From NCBI GenBank assembly GCA_963725275.1, contig CAVRXS010000007.1, positions 496,001-560,000 on the forward strand: a stretch of DNA of 64,000 bases, in the 5' to 3' direction. Positions 19,008-27,654 of the stretch are shown here, piece by piece (within the stretch, counting starts at the first letter, position 1; every line of letters starts with the position of its first letter). This stretch comes from Bog-756 sp963725275 (GTDB lineage: Bacteria; Actinomycetota; Acidimicrobiia; Acidimicrobiales; RAAP-2). A model generated the notes under the pieces. That model saw only the letters and a program-made list of their open reading frames with translations, did not search any database and was not told the DNA's origin. The position numbers and the translations under genes were made by a program.

Positions 19008-19823
19008 TTAGAGGGTCCCGAACTGCTCCACGATCGTTCGGACGTAGTCGCAGGTCCTTCGCAGATTGGCAACCTCTATCGCCACTGGGTCTGGATCGGC
19101 ACCAAAAGGCCCAGTGACGAACATCATCGCCATCGACATCTTCCCAGTCGCTTCGAGGTTCTCGGCCACCGGTGGGTCGAAACGGAGGCGGGCGAGCTCG
19201 CACTCCTCCTCCGGATCCCACTCGCTGACTTCCTCAACGTCCACCTTCTCGGCAAGGCGTCCCCTGTAGTTGATAGTGATTGCTCCCGGAAGCGGGATCG
19301 GCAGTCTGGCCGCGATCTGTCGGTGCTTGTCTGCATTGGAGAACCGATAGATGCCCCAGAGCTGATCTGCTCTCGGCTCCGGGTCTCGCTTGTAGGGCTG
19401 AATCTGCTCGATCACGCCAACGCCATGAACGATCCCGCCGAGCGGCCCATTCCGCTTTGGGCTACGTGCTGGCCCAACCTCGTCGAGGAACTTCTGCTCG
19501 TCAATGTAGATCGGGAACTGATGCCGGGAGGTAAGCGACACGCCACTCGCGTCAACCAAGGCGGTAACGATGTAATCGAGGGCGCTTCTAAGGTTGTGGA
19601 CAACGTCGCCGAAGATGACCCCGAAGCGTGATTCTGAGACGTTCGTAGGAACCAGGAACATCGAGCACCACCCGGTCGTTGGATCGACGGGTGAGAACCG
19701 AAACCCATATGAAGGATTCGACAGCGACCAAGGCTTCAGCTCGGCGTCCAGCTCGTCAGAATGTTCGATCGCCCGCGCAACCTTGGCGTGAGCCGTGGTT
19801 AAGTCGATGCCGAGTGGCGTCAC
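19008..19823 (-). CDS. conserved hypothetical protein with FGDVVHNLRSALDY motif
   Basis: A 271-residue soluble protein without signal or membrane segments. The segment GVIFGDVVHNLRSALDYIVT (about residues 67-86) is typical of a widespread, uncharacterised bacterial family with a helical HEPN-like or nucleotide-binding look. FSNADKHRQ follows near residue 166; an N-A-D-K-H motif recurs in that family. The GTG start at 19823 overlaps the stop of the upstream small gene by GTGA, so the two are translationally coupled. Function unknown. Such families are often found in accessory islands. Confidence 0.75.
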   Translation of the reverse strand: MTPLGIDLTTAHAKVARAIEHSDELDAELKPWSLSNPSYGFRFSPVDPTTGWCSMFLVPTNVSESRFGVIFGDVVHNLRSALDYIVTALVDASGVSLTSRHQFPIYIDEQKFLDEVGPARSPKRNGPLGGIVHGVGVIEQIQPYKRDPEPRADQLWGIYRFSNADKHRQIAARLPIPLPGAITINYRGRLAEKVDVEEVSEWDPEEECELARLRFDPPVAENLEATGKMSMAMMFVTGPFGADPDPVAIEVANLRRTCDYVRTIVEQFGTL

Positions 19824-20107
19824 TCCAAGCGGCCCGTGGTGCGATGGTCAGCCCACGCAGTGTTGACAGGGTGGATCCGCTCCCAGTCGTCCTCGAGTGC
19901 GTCCCCGTGGTCGAGGCACGACGACACCCGGTGCTCCTTGCCTGCAGCGTCGATGAACGTCCCACGCAGGGTGATGGGCAGCGGACAGTGGTGAGGCCGG
20001 CCGTGGGCACCTGGGAGCGCGCTGGAGACGAATCTGAAGCAGCCATCAGGGTCGATGCTGAACGCTTCCGCGTAGTGCGGCATCGGCGTGTGTCGGGAAC
20101 AACCCAT
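19820..20107 (-). CDS. small hypothetical protein
   Basis: The 95-residue product starts at ATG 20107 (a longer in-frame start exists at 20149). It is rich in His, Cys and Asp. HHCPLPITLRGTFIDAAGKE followed by SSCLDHGDALED resembles small actinobacterial proteins in which a Cys-Pro and a later Cys-x2-His may bind a metal. Its stop overlaps the start of the 271-residue gene. Function unknown. Confidence 0.55.
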   Translation of the reverse strand: MGCSRHTPMPHYAEAFSIDPDGCFRFVSSALPGAHGRPHHCPLPITLRGTFIDAAGKEHRVSSCLDHGDALEDDWERIHPVNTAWADHRTTGRLE

Positions 20108-20169
20108 CTCGCCTACCGTACCGCCGGGGTGTTCGACCTGCTGCCTCATCTGCGTGGAGAAAGGGTGGC

Positions 20170-20685
20170 TCAGAGCGGCTCAGGGATCGCCGTCAATTCG
20201 CGGTTGATCGTGCTCACCAGTTCTCCGCTGCATACCCGAACGGCTTGGGCCTTGGACTTAATGTCGGGAAGCCGCTCGGGAGGTACCGCCCTCGCTATCC
20301 ACCGTTTGCCCGGCACCATGAGCGTTGACCGAGCGAACGCATTTGTAGCCAGAGAAAGCCCCCCGAAGCTCGATTGCACGGTCTCGGCAACGTCAGAGTG
20401 CAGGGTGCCCGAAAGCCTGCTCCACTGGTCGTCATCGGGCAGGGTTGGTCCCGATGTGCCATCTCCTCCGTGGAGCTGGTTCATCACGTTGGCGACTACG
20501 CCAGTCACCGTTGTGGCGAACACGCACACCTCTTGATAGGCGTCAAACCGGCGGTCCGTCAGCCTGTCGTTGTGGGCCCTCCGCCATTCCGCCCGCAGCG
20601 TGGATCGGGTGCCCACGTAACCGAAGCCACCAACCGCGAGGCCGCCGCCGATACCGCCGAGCAGGCCTGCGAGCGCCGCGTCCAT
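20170..20685 (-). CDS. hypothetical protein with N-terminal membrane helix
   Basis: ATG 20685 gives MDAALAGLLGGIGGGLAVGG, a glycine-rich membrane helix. A charged segment of the type found in small anchored coiled proteins follows (TLRAEWRRAHNDRLTDRRFD). The remainder is mostly helical and predicted cytoplasmic. The gene starts 14 bases after the stop of the DUF2510 gene, so the two probably form one transcript. Family not identified. Confidence 0.6.
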   Translation of the reverse strand: MDAALAGLLGGIGGGLAVGGFGYVGTRSTLRAEWRRAHNDRLTDRRFDAYQEVCVFATTVTGVVANVMNQLHGGDGTSGPTLPDDDQWSRLSGTLHSDVAETVQSSFGGLSLATNAFARSTLMVPGKRWIARAVPPERLPDIKSKAQAVRVCSGELVSTINRELTAIPEPL

Positions 20686-20699
20686 CCCCCGAGTGTCCC

Positions 20700-21605
20700 T
20701 TAGCTGGTCGTGACCCGAGGTAGGGCTGCCCTGACGACGTTGATTGCATCGTTGTAGTTTCCGACATCGGTACCGGTCTGCGCTTGAATCGCGGAGATAG
20801 TCGCTGAGGGCGTATTTGAGTTGACAGCACCCTCCTGGGCAAGATCGTTCCGAAACTGCCTCGCTGTCCCCACAACCGCGTTCACAGGTGCGTTCATCTG
20901 AGCAGGCCATGGCAAGGCAACCAACTGGCCCACGAACGCGCTCACCGCGGCTTCGTAGGTTGAAGCCGCGGACGCATACTGCTGGTAGTCGGTCTGTATC
21001 TGAGCTGTTGCCGCTGCCTCATCATTCTGCGCGGTGGAGGCCTGCTGGTCCTCGCTTTGCGCGCAGCTCCCATAACTCGTGAAATCGGCGGGATTGCAAC
21101 CAACCCCACCCTCGTTAGAACTCACGGTTGTTTGATCCTGCTGGATCCGTTGGTCCTGAGTGTTGATGTCCGACGTGGCTCCCTGGAATGCAGCCGCGTA
21201 GGCATGATTGGCCACGCTCTCGGTTGCAAGGTCCGAGAGAAACTGCTGGTTGAGAGAAGCGAGAGCGGCTGCACTCACACCTGGAGGTGCTGACACCGAT
21301 CCTGAGCTGGTCTGTGGGGCATGTTGACCTCCACCGGACGCAAGGGCCCAGACACCAACGGCGAGCGCGATAGCGATGACCGTGCCCAAGCCAATCCACA
21401 GCCCCAACCGATTCCCGCTCGTGCCCTCTGTAGGGCTCGCGGCGTTGGGGGCGAGCGGAGGGACGTAGGCGAACGTAGGGAGACCCTGAGGAACTGGCGC
21501 TACGTAGTCAGGATGCTGCTCGGGTGGATACCAGTTACCGTCCGAGGCTTGCCACCACCCTGGATGGGTGTTCTGCGGCGCACGGGTCCTGGCGTCATAG
21601 ACCAT
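20700..21605 (-). CDS. DUF2510 domain membrane protein
   Basis: ATG 21605 gives MVYDARTRAPQNTHPGWWQA, then SDGNWYPPEQHP. PGWW...W(Y/W)PP is the signature of DUF2510, a short N-terminal domain common in actinobacterial membrane proteins. A transmembrane helix (LGLWIGLGTVIAIALAVGVW, about residues 67-86) precedes about 200 extracellular residues rich in Ala, Gln and Asn. These have a predicted coiled-coil character and two Cys that may form a disulphide. It is the first gene of the minus-strand set running down to 19008. Function unknown; DUF2510 is thought to help membrane or wall attachment, which is inference. Confidence 0.75.
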   Translation of the reverse strand: MVYDARTRAPQNTHPGWWQASDGNWYPPEQHPDYVAPVPQGLPTFAYVPPLAPNAASPTEGTSGNRLGLWIGLGTVIAIALAVGVWALASGGGQHAPQTSSGSVSAPPGVSAAALASLNQQFLSDLATESVANHAYAAAFQGATSDINTQDQRIQQDQTTVSSNEGGVGCNPADFTSYGSCAQSEDQQASTAQNDEAAATAQIQTDYQQYASAASTYEAAVSAFVGQLVALPWPAQMNAPVNAVVGTARQFRNDLAQEGAVNSNTPSATISAIQAQTGTDVGNYNDAINVVRAALPRVTTS

Positions 21606-21687
21606 GACTTCAATCTCGGCCGAACCTCTTTCGGACTTGAGAAGGGCACTGTCAAGCCGGGAGCGGCACGCGGCCATCAGGGGGGCG

Positions 21688-21912
21688 TCACCCGTACACC
21701 TGGTCGGGATAGCCACGCCTGCGGGCCGTGTCCCGTCGCATGAACTCCCTGAAGGATGCCCCGGTGCCGACCCCCCGCTCCGCACCCCACAGCGCAAGAG
21801 GGAGGGCGGTTACCAGGCCGTCGTGGGCCGCCTTCCCCTCGTACTTCGGTCTGCCTGGCCGGTCCGATTCTGACCGGGGGACCCTGCCCCTGATCAGGCA
21901 CGAGTGGGGCAC
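21688..21912 (-). CDS. small hypothetical protein
   Basis: A 74-residue frame from GTG 21912 to a TGA at 21688. Its third codon positions are mostly G or C, as in genuine genes of this genome. The composition is protein-like (SFREFMRRDTARRRGYPDQV). No start signal stands out and no family is recognised. It could be the remnant of a longer gene. It occupies the otherwise empty 360 bases between the DUF2510 and DUF732-like genes. Confidence 0.4.
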   Translation of the reverse strand: MPHSCLIRGRVPRSESDRPGRPKYEGKAAHDGLVTALPLALWGAERGVGTGASFREFMRRDTARRRGYPDQVYG

Positions 21913-21967
21913 CCCCTCGCACGGGTGGCTCGATTTCGGTCGGTGCCGAATGGCGATGACTCAAACG

Positions 21968-22327
21968 TCACCCGCTCGGAATCTCATCCCGATACTTGGG
22001 ACAGAGGTCCTTGACGGCAAGTACGTCCATTTTGTAAGTGTCCTTTGCGTCCTTTGCGGGCAATCCGCCGCTGGCCTCATCCGTCTTCAACCTCTCGCTG
22101 AGTCGACCCATCGTGGCTCCGTGGCCGAGCGCCAAGCACAGACCTTGGCCCTCCTGGAGGATCGGTGGGTGTGGGTCCTCCCCGAATACCTCAGCTGCTC
22201 CCGAGCTTTTCACGTCATTTACAAAATGTTGCTGAACCGAAGGGGACGACGAACATGCCGGAATCAGTAGGCAGACGGAGAGCATCAGACCGATCGAGCC
22301 TCGGACCCGCCACCTCGCCATAGGCAT
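21968..22327 (-). CDS. DUF732-like lipoprotein
   Basis: The 119-residue product has a basic start, a hydrophobic run and a lipobox LLIPACSSS. The mature part has FVNDVKSSGAAEVFG, then GQGLCLALGHGATM and a second Cys near the end (KDLCPKY). Two spaced Cys around helices resemble DUF732 secreted proteins of Actinomycetota. Probably lipid-anchored at the cell surface. Role unknown. Confidence 0.7.
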   Translation of the reverse strand: MPMARWRVRGSIGLMLSVCLLIPACSSSPSVQQHFVNDVKSSGAAEVFGEDPHPPILQEGQGLCLALGHGATMGRLSERLKTDEASGGLPAKDAKDTYKMDVLAVKDLCPKYRDEIPSG

Positions 22328-22493
22328 GACTCTTGTTATCGGCTAGTAGCAGCAGTTGGTTGAGAGGTACCCCGAAACACCGGGTCAGAGGCGATTATCC
22401 CTGCCTCCGACCGGCACATGCGGGGCAGGGGATACAGGACTTCCTCGACCTGCGGGCGAAGACCCAATCGTGGATTCAAGGTCCTCCCGACCC

Positions 22494-23039
22494 ATGTCGA
22501 TATTCCCCAAGGTGCAGGCACCTTCCAGCCGAAGCCGGTTCGCCTTTGCATCGAGCTTCCTGTTCTCGGTTCTCCTCGTCACGTCATGTGACTCGACAAC
22601 ACCTACATCCGCCGGTTTGGTTGTTCCGATCAGCTGCCCCAGCGCAACAGCCTGTCTGAACACGGCGAAGATGGATGGCCACCGTGAGCACGTTCTGACC
22701 CCTGGCGGGAAGGCAGTCAGCGTTGGCAAGAGCTGGTACTACCCGCCGCAAGGCAAGTTGGGCTGGGGAGCCGCACTCGCATATCGGGACACTCAGCTCA
22801 GTCAGAACTTCGAAGAGTCCATTGGCACGAAGCCAGTGGTGTATCCGTGTCTCGCTCAAACCGCTGTCCAGGTCGAGCAAAGCGGATATCAGGTGTGTCT
22901 CACTGCCAACCAAGGGAAGCTATCGGCCCGATTCTACTCCTCCGGGGACCTTTACCAGCTCTACTTCCCTGGTGCAACAGACTCGACCGTCCCTGAGCAG
23001 AAGGTGCAGTTACTCGGCATCGTGCAGTTGCTGCGTTAG
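22494..23039 (+). CDS. hypothetical lipoprotein
   Basis: ATG 22494 opens MSIFPKVQAPSSRSRFAFAS with a hydrophobic core and a lipobox-like VLLVTSCDS. The mature 145 residues contain four further Cys (CPSATAC, YPCLAQ, VCLT) in a small domain rich in Tyr and Gly. No family is recognised. It is divergent from the DUF732-like lipoprotein gene, with about 165 bases between them. Both products probably sit on the outer face of the membrane. Confidence 0.65.
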   Translation: MSIFPKVQAPSSRSRFAFASSFLFSVLLVTSCDSTTPTSAGLVVPISCPSATACLNTAKMDGHREHVLTPGGKAVSVGKSWYYPPQGKLGWGAALAYRDTQLSQNFEESIGTKPVVYPCLAQTAVQVEQSGYQVCLTANQGKLSARFYSSGDLYQLYFPGATDSTVPEQKVQLLGIVQLLR

Positions 23040-23096
23040 CGGTGTCCCAGATCGCCGGGAGAGTGTCACACTCCGGCACGACTAGGAACCTGTGCG

Positions 23097-23477
23097 TCAG
23101 GGTCCTGAAGTGCCCGAACTCGGGGAGTCTTCCGTGCTGTGGCGTCTGCCAAACCCCATGGCAAGAGCTGCGATCGCAAACCCGAGCGAAACCCACATGA
23201 CGATCCCTCCGACGGCGCTTATCACCTGGCCAGAATGGAACTGAGCAACTGGATTGAGAGCCGCTGTAGTCCAGCTCGTCGACTGGGAACTCACCCACTG
23301 GCCAAAGAGGTTGAGGATGACCCCCACGGCGAAAAGAACGAGGTAGACGATCCAGAGCGCCGTACCTGGTCGAGGTTTCTTCTTCTCGTAGCCCGGTGGC
23401 ACATCGTGGTTCAGCGCCCATCCGGCGGGCGGTGAGTGCGGCGAGACATCAGACTCCACAAGACTTGTCTCGACCAT
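23097..23477 (-). CDS. small integral membrane protein, hypothetical
   Basis: A 126-residue protein with a hydrophilic N-terminus (PPAGWALNHDVPPGYEKKKP) and two transmembrane helices (about residues 40-62 and 84-107). The N-terminal Pro-rich segment resembles the cytoplasmic tails of DUF2510-like proteins. The gene lies tail-to-tail with the lipoprotein gene at 22494. No family recognised. Confidence 0.6.
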   Translation of the reverse strand: MVETSLVESDVSPHSPPAGWALNHDVPPGYEKKKPRPGTALWIVYLVLFAVGVILNLFGQWVSSQSTSWTTAALNPVAQFHSGQVISAVGGIVMWVSLGFAIAALAMGFGRRHSTEDSPSSGTSGP

Positions 23478-23609
23478 TTGCGTGAGCAGCTTGAGGCCGC
23501 AAGCCTGCCCCTGATCACCGGGTCAGGGTTGCACGCAAGGTGCCGCTGACCGGATACGTGTGGGGCATGGGAGGACCGGTCCAGACGCCCGTGACTGTCG
23601 GGTCGAGTC

Positions 23610-24332
23610 CTACGCGAGTCGCACCATCTCACGATCGTCTGGTGACCAGAACGCCGTGAAGGAACCCTCGATCTCCCGAGGGGGCACGCGGTGTTTCTGC
23701 ATTTGATACGAAGCGAGCAAACCGGACCGACCCTGAATCTCGCACACACGGGAGTAGATGGAGACGACGAGCTGAGCAGCGGCGCTCTTTGCCAGCACGC
23801 TTGGTTCTGTCGAACGCATCTCATCCACATTGCCTTTCTTCACCCATATCGTGCGCTTGCCATCCACGTCACCGGGCCGTATCCACCGGGCAGGTGCGTA
23901 CATGAATCCACTGAGTTGGACCGCGGTGCCGTCTCGACGCCACACATACGGGTACCACCCACTGAATCCTACGCCGCGACCAAATGCCTTCTGGAACACG
24001 AGGCCGACTCCAGCGATCTCATCGAGCGGAACCTGCAGTGTGGAGAAGAGGCGTGGAATAAACAGATCGCTCTGAGTAATCCGGGTCGGCCTGAACACCC
24101 TCAATGCAAACAAGAGGTAGACACACCACATCAGCGCCAAGACACCCGCCGTAATGATCGCACCGCCATACACGGGCTTGGGGTCATCGACAATGGTAAT
24201 GATCATGTAAATCAGCACACCGGAAAAACCGGCGAGGGTAAAGAGAACCAACAGCTGCCCCGGGCCGTGGGGCCGAACTCGAATCACTGAATCGGGCGCG
24301 GGACTCGATCTCACGCTGACATCTTGCCTCAC
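23610..24332 (-). CDS. hypothetical membrane protein with PH-like domain
   Basis: A 240-residue protein with two transmembrane helices near the N-terminus (about residues 27-48 and 58-80), then RITQSDLFIPRLFSTLQVPLDEIAGVGLVF, the pattern of bacterial PH-domain (DUF304-like) membrane proteins. That segment is given as two parts in the gene: RITQSDLFIP near residue 88 and QVPLDEIAGV near residue 103. Its role is unknown. The start lies 70 bases from the left end of the IS21-family element, so the insertion may have affected its promoter. Confidence 0.6.
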   Translation of the reverse strand: MRQDVSVRSSPAPDSVIRVRPHGPGQLLVLFTLAGFSGVLIYMIITIVDDPKPVYGGAIITAGVLALMWCVYLLFALRVFRPTRITQSDLFIPRLFSTLQVPLDEIAGVGLVFQKAFGRGVGFSGWYPYVWRRDGTAVQLSGFMYAPARWIRPGDVDGKRTIWVKKGNVDEMRSTEPSVLAKSAAAQLVVSIYSRVCEIQGRSGLLASYQMQKHRVPPREIEGSFTAFWSPDDREMVRLA

Positions 24333-24549
24333 TGCTCGACTTGTCAGGGGGCTCGCACCACACTGCCCCCGATCGCCGGGACGGTGGGGCAGATCGGCTG
24401 CTGCGGATCACTGAAATTCCCCACCCTCGATCACTGAAATTCCCCACCCCTGAGCGGGGTGGTGGGCCACTTGAAGGGTCCGCCAATCGGGTGGAGGGCC
24501 CCTCGATGCTGACGGTGTCCAAGCCGACCAGCACGAGGAGCCCCCTGCC

Positions 24550-25942
24550 ATGTTCTCAGTGGGAGAAGACGTGGAAGCAGATGCACTGTTCAAACGGGGG
24601 TGGACCGTCTCGGCCATCGCCCGTCATCTCGGTCGTGACCGCAAGACGGTCCGTTCCTATCTGTCGGGCGAACGGACACCGGGTGTCCGCCGTTCCGGCC
24701 GTGCCCGACCCGCTCGACGAGTACCGGGCCTACGTGGTCGCCCGGTTCGCCGACGACCCGCACCTGTGGGCCTCGGCCCTGTTCGACGAGGTGGTCGCCC
24801 TCGGGTATCCCTCGTCCTATGTGAGCTTCGCCCGCCAGATCCGGCTGGCCGGGCTGCGCCCGCACTGCGAGGCGTGCTCGGGGGTGAAGGGCCGGGAGAC
24901 CATCGAGATCGACCACCCCGCCGGCGAGGAGATCCAGTGGGACTGGTTCGAGCGGCGGAAGGCCCCGTGGGGCGGGACCGCCTATGGACTCCTCGGCACG
25001 CTGTCGCACTCGGGGACGCACCCGCGGGGTGCTGGCCGAGTCGATGGACCAGGCCCATCTCATCGAGGCCATGGACGCGGTGATGCGGCGCCTGGGCGGC
25101 ACCGCCCGGAAGTGGCGCACCGACCGCCTGGCCACGGTGATCGTGCCCGGCACCGCCGATGTGCAGGCCAGCTTCGCCCCGGTGGCCAAGCACTACGGGG
25201 CCATCGTCACCCCGTGCCCGCCCCGGACGGGGGAACCGCAAAGGGGCGGTCGAGTGCGGGGTGAAGTTCTGCTGCGGCCGGTGGTGGCGCACCATGACCG
25301 CCACCACCATGGCCGAGGCCCAGGTGAGCATGGACCACTTCTGGTCGACCACCGGGGATGCCCGCCTGCGGCCACCGGGGCGCTATCTCGACCCCGGGAG
25401 CTGACCGAGCGAGGAAGGCCGTCCCAGGTGGCCGACCGTCGGCGAGCTGGCCGACGCCGAGGAGCTGATGGCCCTGCCGGCGGTTCCCTATCCGGCCACC
25501 ATCGAGGTGCACAAGGTCGTCGACGACAAGGCCAGCGTGGCCTTCCGGGGCAACCGCTACTCGGTGCCCCCGGGGCTGGGCGGGGCCGAGGTCACCCTCC
25601 GGCACCGGCTCGGCACCGGCAGCCTCGAGGTCTTCTCGCCCGTCGGGCGTCGAGCTGGTCTCCCACCGCCTGGCCCAACCGGGTGCGGGCGCCATGGTGC
25701 GCACCGAGGCCCACCGGGTCGCCCTCGAAGCGGTGGTGCTCTCCCAGTTCAGCGACCGCTCGTCCCTGTGACCGCAAGGCCAACAAGCCTCCCGGCGCGG
25801 CCGCCCGGGCCGAGCGGGACCGCCTGCTCAGGGCGCAGGCGAGTGGTCCGGCACAGAACCGAGCGTCGACCTCGAGGCCATGGCCGAGATCATCGCCCTG
25901 GCCTTCCCCGGGGCCACCGAGGCCGGGGAGGTGCCGGCATGA
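24550..25942 (+). pseudogene. istA: IS21 transposase IstA, several frame changes
   Basis: ATG 24550 follows GAGGAG and gives an N-terminal HTH (WTVSAIARHLGRDRKTVRSY). The reading then moves between frames at least four times: near 24690 (to VPDPLDEYRAYVVARFADDP), near 25015, near 25240 and near 25640. The pieces still follow IstA order. The integrase-core Asp lies in EEIQWDWFERRKAPWG, the middle in EAMDAVMRRLGGTARKWRTD, and the DNA-binding tail in VAFRGNRYSVPPGLGG. The end is EATEAGEVPA-like and overlaps istB by ATGA. IstA is the DDE transposase; as written it could not be made as one protein. Confidence 0.85.
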
Positions 25943-26725
25943 GCGAGAACTCCAGATACCAAGAGCTCCGAGCCCATCTGGCCTTCCTGCGGATGACCGC
26001 AGCCGCCGAGGCGCTGCCGGCCGAGCTCGACCATGCCGTCAAGGCCAAGCTCAACCACCAGGACTTCCTGGAGCGACTGCTGTCGGTCGAGGTGGCCGCG
26101 GTCGACGAGCGCCGGCGGGCCAGCCTGGCCCGGTTCGCCTCGCTGCCCTCGCCGTTCACCCTGGCCGACTTCGACTTCTCGGCCCAGCCGTCGGTGGACA
26201 AGAAGATGATCGACGAGCTGGCCACCCTGCGCTTCGTCGAGGACGCCACCAACGTGCTCCTGATCGGGCCGCCGGGGGTGGGCAAGACCATGCTGGCCGT
26301 CGGGCTCGGACACGCCGCGGTGGCCGCCGGGATGCGCACCTATTACACGACGGCCGCCGAACTGGCGGCCCGCTGTCACCGGGCGGCCATGGAGGGTCGG
26401 TGGGCGACGACCATGCGCTTCTATGCCGGGCCACGGCTCTTGATCATCGACGAGGTGGGCTACCTGCCCGCTCCCCGCCGAGGCCGCCGCCGCTCTGTTC
26501 CAGGTGGTCAGCCAGCGCTACCTGAAGGGAAGCATCGCCCTCACGACCAACCTCGGGATCGCCAGTTGGGGGAAGGTCTTCAACGACGATCCCATGGTGG
26601 CCGGTGCCATGCTGGACCGGCTCCTCCACCGGAGCGTCGTCCTCAACATCGACGGCGACAGCTACCGGATGCGCAGCCACCGGGCCCGGGCCGAGGCCAG
26701 CCGGAAGGCGGTGGCCGGATCATGA
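25939..26725 (+). pseudogene. istB: IS21 helper ATPase IstB, one frame change
   Basis: ATG 25939 overlaps the istA stop and follows GGGGAGGTG. The AAA+ ATPase fold is clear: N-terminal helices (LRMTAAAEALPAELDHA), Walker A LLIGPPGVGKT, Walker B RLLIIDEVGYLP. One extra base near 26470 breaks the frame just after Walker B. The other frame then continues PAEAAAALFQVVSQRYLKGS, ALTTNLGIASWG and ends AEASRKAVAGS at 26725. The length with the frame restored, about 262 residues, is normal for IstB. IstB activates IstA at the target site. Confidence 0.88.
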
Positions 26726-26946
26726 ACGAACCTCGCAACGCCGACGCGTCCACGGCCGACCCCGACGAAGGGAAGCAAACCCTCTATCGCACGTCCGCCT
26801 ACTACGCCCCGGCGTCGCCGATGGGCCTGCTCCCGGCGTGCTGGAAGGTCATGCACCACTGCACCACCTGCCACGACTGGGTCGGTCCCGACCAGCTCAT
26901 CGCGCATGCCCGTCAGCACGACAAGGAGGTGGTCGAAGAAGACTGA
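26722..26946 (+). CDS. passenger ORF of the IS21 element, small Cys/His metal-finger-like protein
   Basis: ATG 26722 overlaps the istB stop by ATGA and lies inside the element's ends. The 74-residue product has MHHCTTCHDWVGPDQLIAHA followed by RQH, a C-x2-C...H-x3-H arrangement like a C2H2 or Zn-ribbon finger. It has no signal or membrane segment. IS21 elements normally encode only IstA and IstB. The product could be an accessory DNA-binding protein or a carried cargo gene; no function is known. Confidence 0.65.
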   Translation: MNEPRNADASTADPDEGKQTLYRTSAYYAPASPMGLLPACWKVMHHCTTCHDWVGPDQLIAHARQHDKEVVEED

Positions 26947-27076
26947 CCTACACTCACCACAAGCTCGCCGCCTCGCTCAGCAACTGGGGAATTTCGGTGA
27001 TCGAGTCTGGGGAGTAATCCGTGATCCCTACCACGGCACCATGGTGGCACCTCAAACTGTGAGCCATGATTGGTGA

Positions 27077-27556
27077 ATGGGCCTGTTATGTAAGTACTTC
27101 GTAGCTGACTCCGATGAGATAGCCGGGGGCACCGTTGATTGGGTTGGCGGTCCGCAACACCCGCCCGAAGCGAAGGGCATCTTTCGCAAGAGGACCCCCG
27201 ATCCATTCCCGTCGGTAGAAGCGCCTGGCATCGATCCCGTTGTGATGATGGGAACGTTGGGGCATCTCTTGGCCGGTGAACCCCCTTATGCCGAGGCAGT
27301 TGATGGTGGAGCGACGGTCGAGACTCGAAACGGAGGCGAGCGAATGATCTATCGCCTGGCGCCGTCTGTTGTCCGGAACCTTGCTGACAGCGCTGAAGGA
27401 CAGCTCGGCCCTGTTGCTGAGCAATGGGCGCAGACCGAGGAGTTCTTTGGCCAGGGAGACGCCGCCGTACTGACGGATTTGATTGTGGAGATGGCCTCTT
27501 TGGCACGACAGGCCGAGCATGATCAGAAGGCTGTGTACTGCTGGCTCAGCGTCTAG
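27077..27556 (+). CDS. conserved hypothetical protein (Yfbm/SMI1-like size), unknown function
   Basis: ATG 27077 opens MGLLCKYFVADSDEIAGGTV, then VDWVGGP. The C-terminal half has PVAEQWAQTEEFFGQGDAAV and ends YCWLSV. A short protein with this start (LL-C-YF, SDE...DW.GGP) and W-x-QTEEF-x-GQ motif is common in Actinomycetota and has no assigned role. The protein is soluble, 159 residues and acidic. It sits between the IS21 element and the tyrosine recombinase element, whose left core begins 12 bases after the stop codon. Confidence 0.7.
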   Translation: MGLLCKYFVADSDEIAGGTVDWVGGPQHPPEAKGIFRKRTPDPFPSVEAPGIDPVVMMGTLGHLLAGEPPYAEAVDGGATVETRNGGERMIYRLAPSVVRNLADSAEGQLGPVAEQWAQTEEFFGQGDAAVLTDLIVEMASLARQAEHDQKAVYCWLSV

Positions 27557-27567
27557 ACGGGTATCCC

Positions 27568-27592
27568 ATAACACCGGTTATACAGGTGATCC
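27568..27592 (+). repeat. left end: crossover core plus inner arm
   Basis: ATAACACCGGTTAT (27568-27581) is nearly palindromic and identical to the core at 30025-30038. ACAGGTGATCC (27582-27592) is the exact inverse of the arm at the right end. The left end lies 62 bases before the GTG of the first recombinase. Confidence 0.8.
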
Positions 27593-27654
27593 ACCTCCTG
27601 GGATAGGCATCCGGGGGATCCTCCTCGGGTGCAAGCCCGACAAGGAGGTGTGCG

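Larger units (their letters stand above)
24403..27028 (+). mobile_element. IS21-family insertion sequence, degenerate, with passenger ORF
   Basis: The element has istA- and istB-like genes plus a third small ORF. Each end carries two tandem copies of a related motif: GATCACTGAAATTCCCCA starts near 24406 and again at 24429. On the right, TGGGGAATTTCGGTGATC (26985-27002) and a diverged copy CTGGGGAGTAATCCGTGATC (27007-27026) are their inverted counterparts. Multiple terminal repeats are usual for IS21. The exact outer bases and the target duplication could not be fixed. Confidence 0.85.

Noticed and set aside
20700..24332. Toxin-antitoxin or abortive-infection system
   Set aside because: No recognised toxin, HEPN catalytic R-x4-6-H pair or antitoxin motif could be supported.
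24390..27045. Target-site duplication of the IS21 element
   Set aside because: No convincing 4-8 base direct repeat flanks the likely ends; end bases uncertain.
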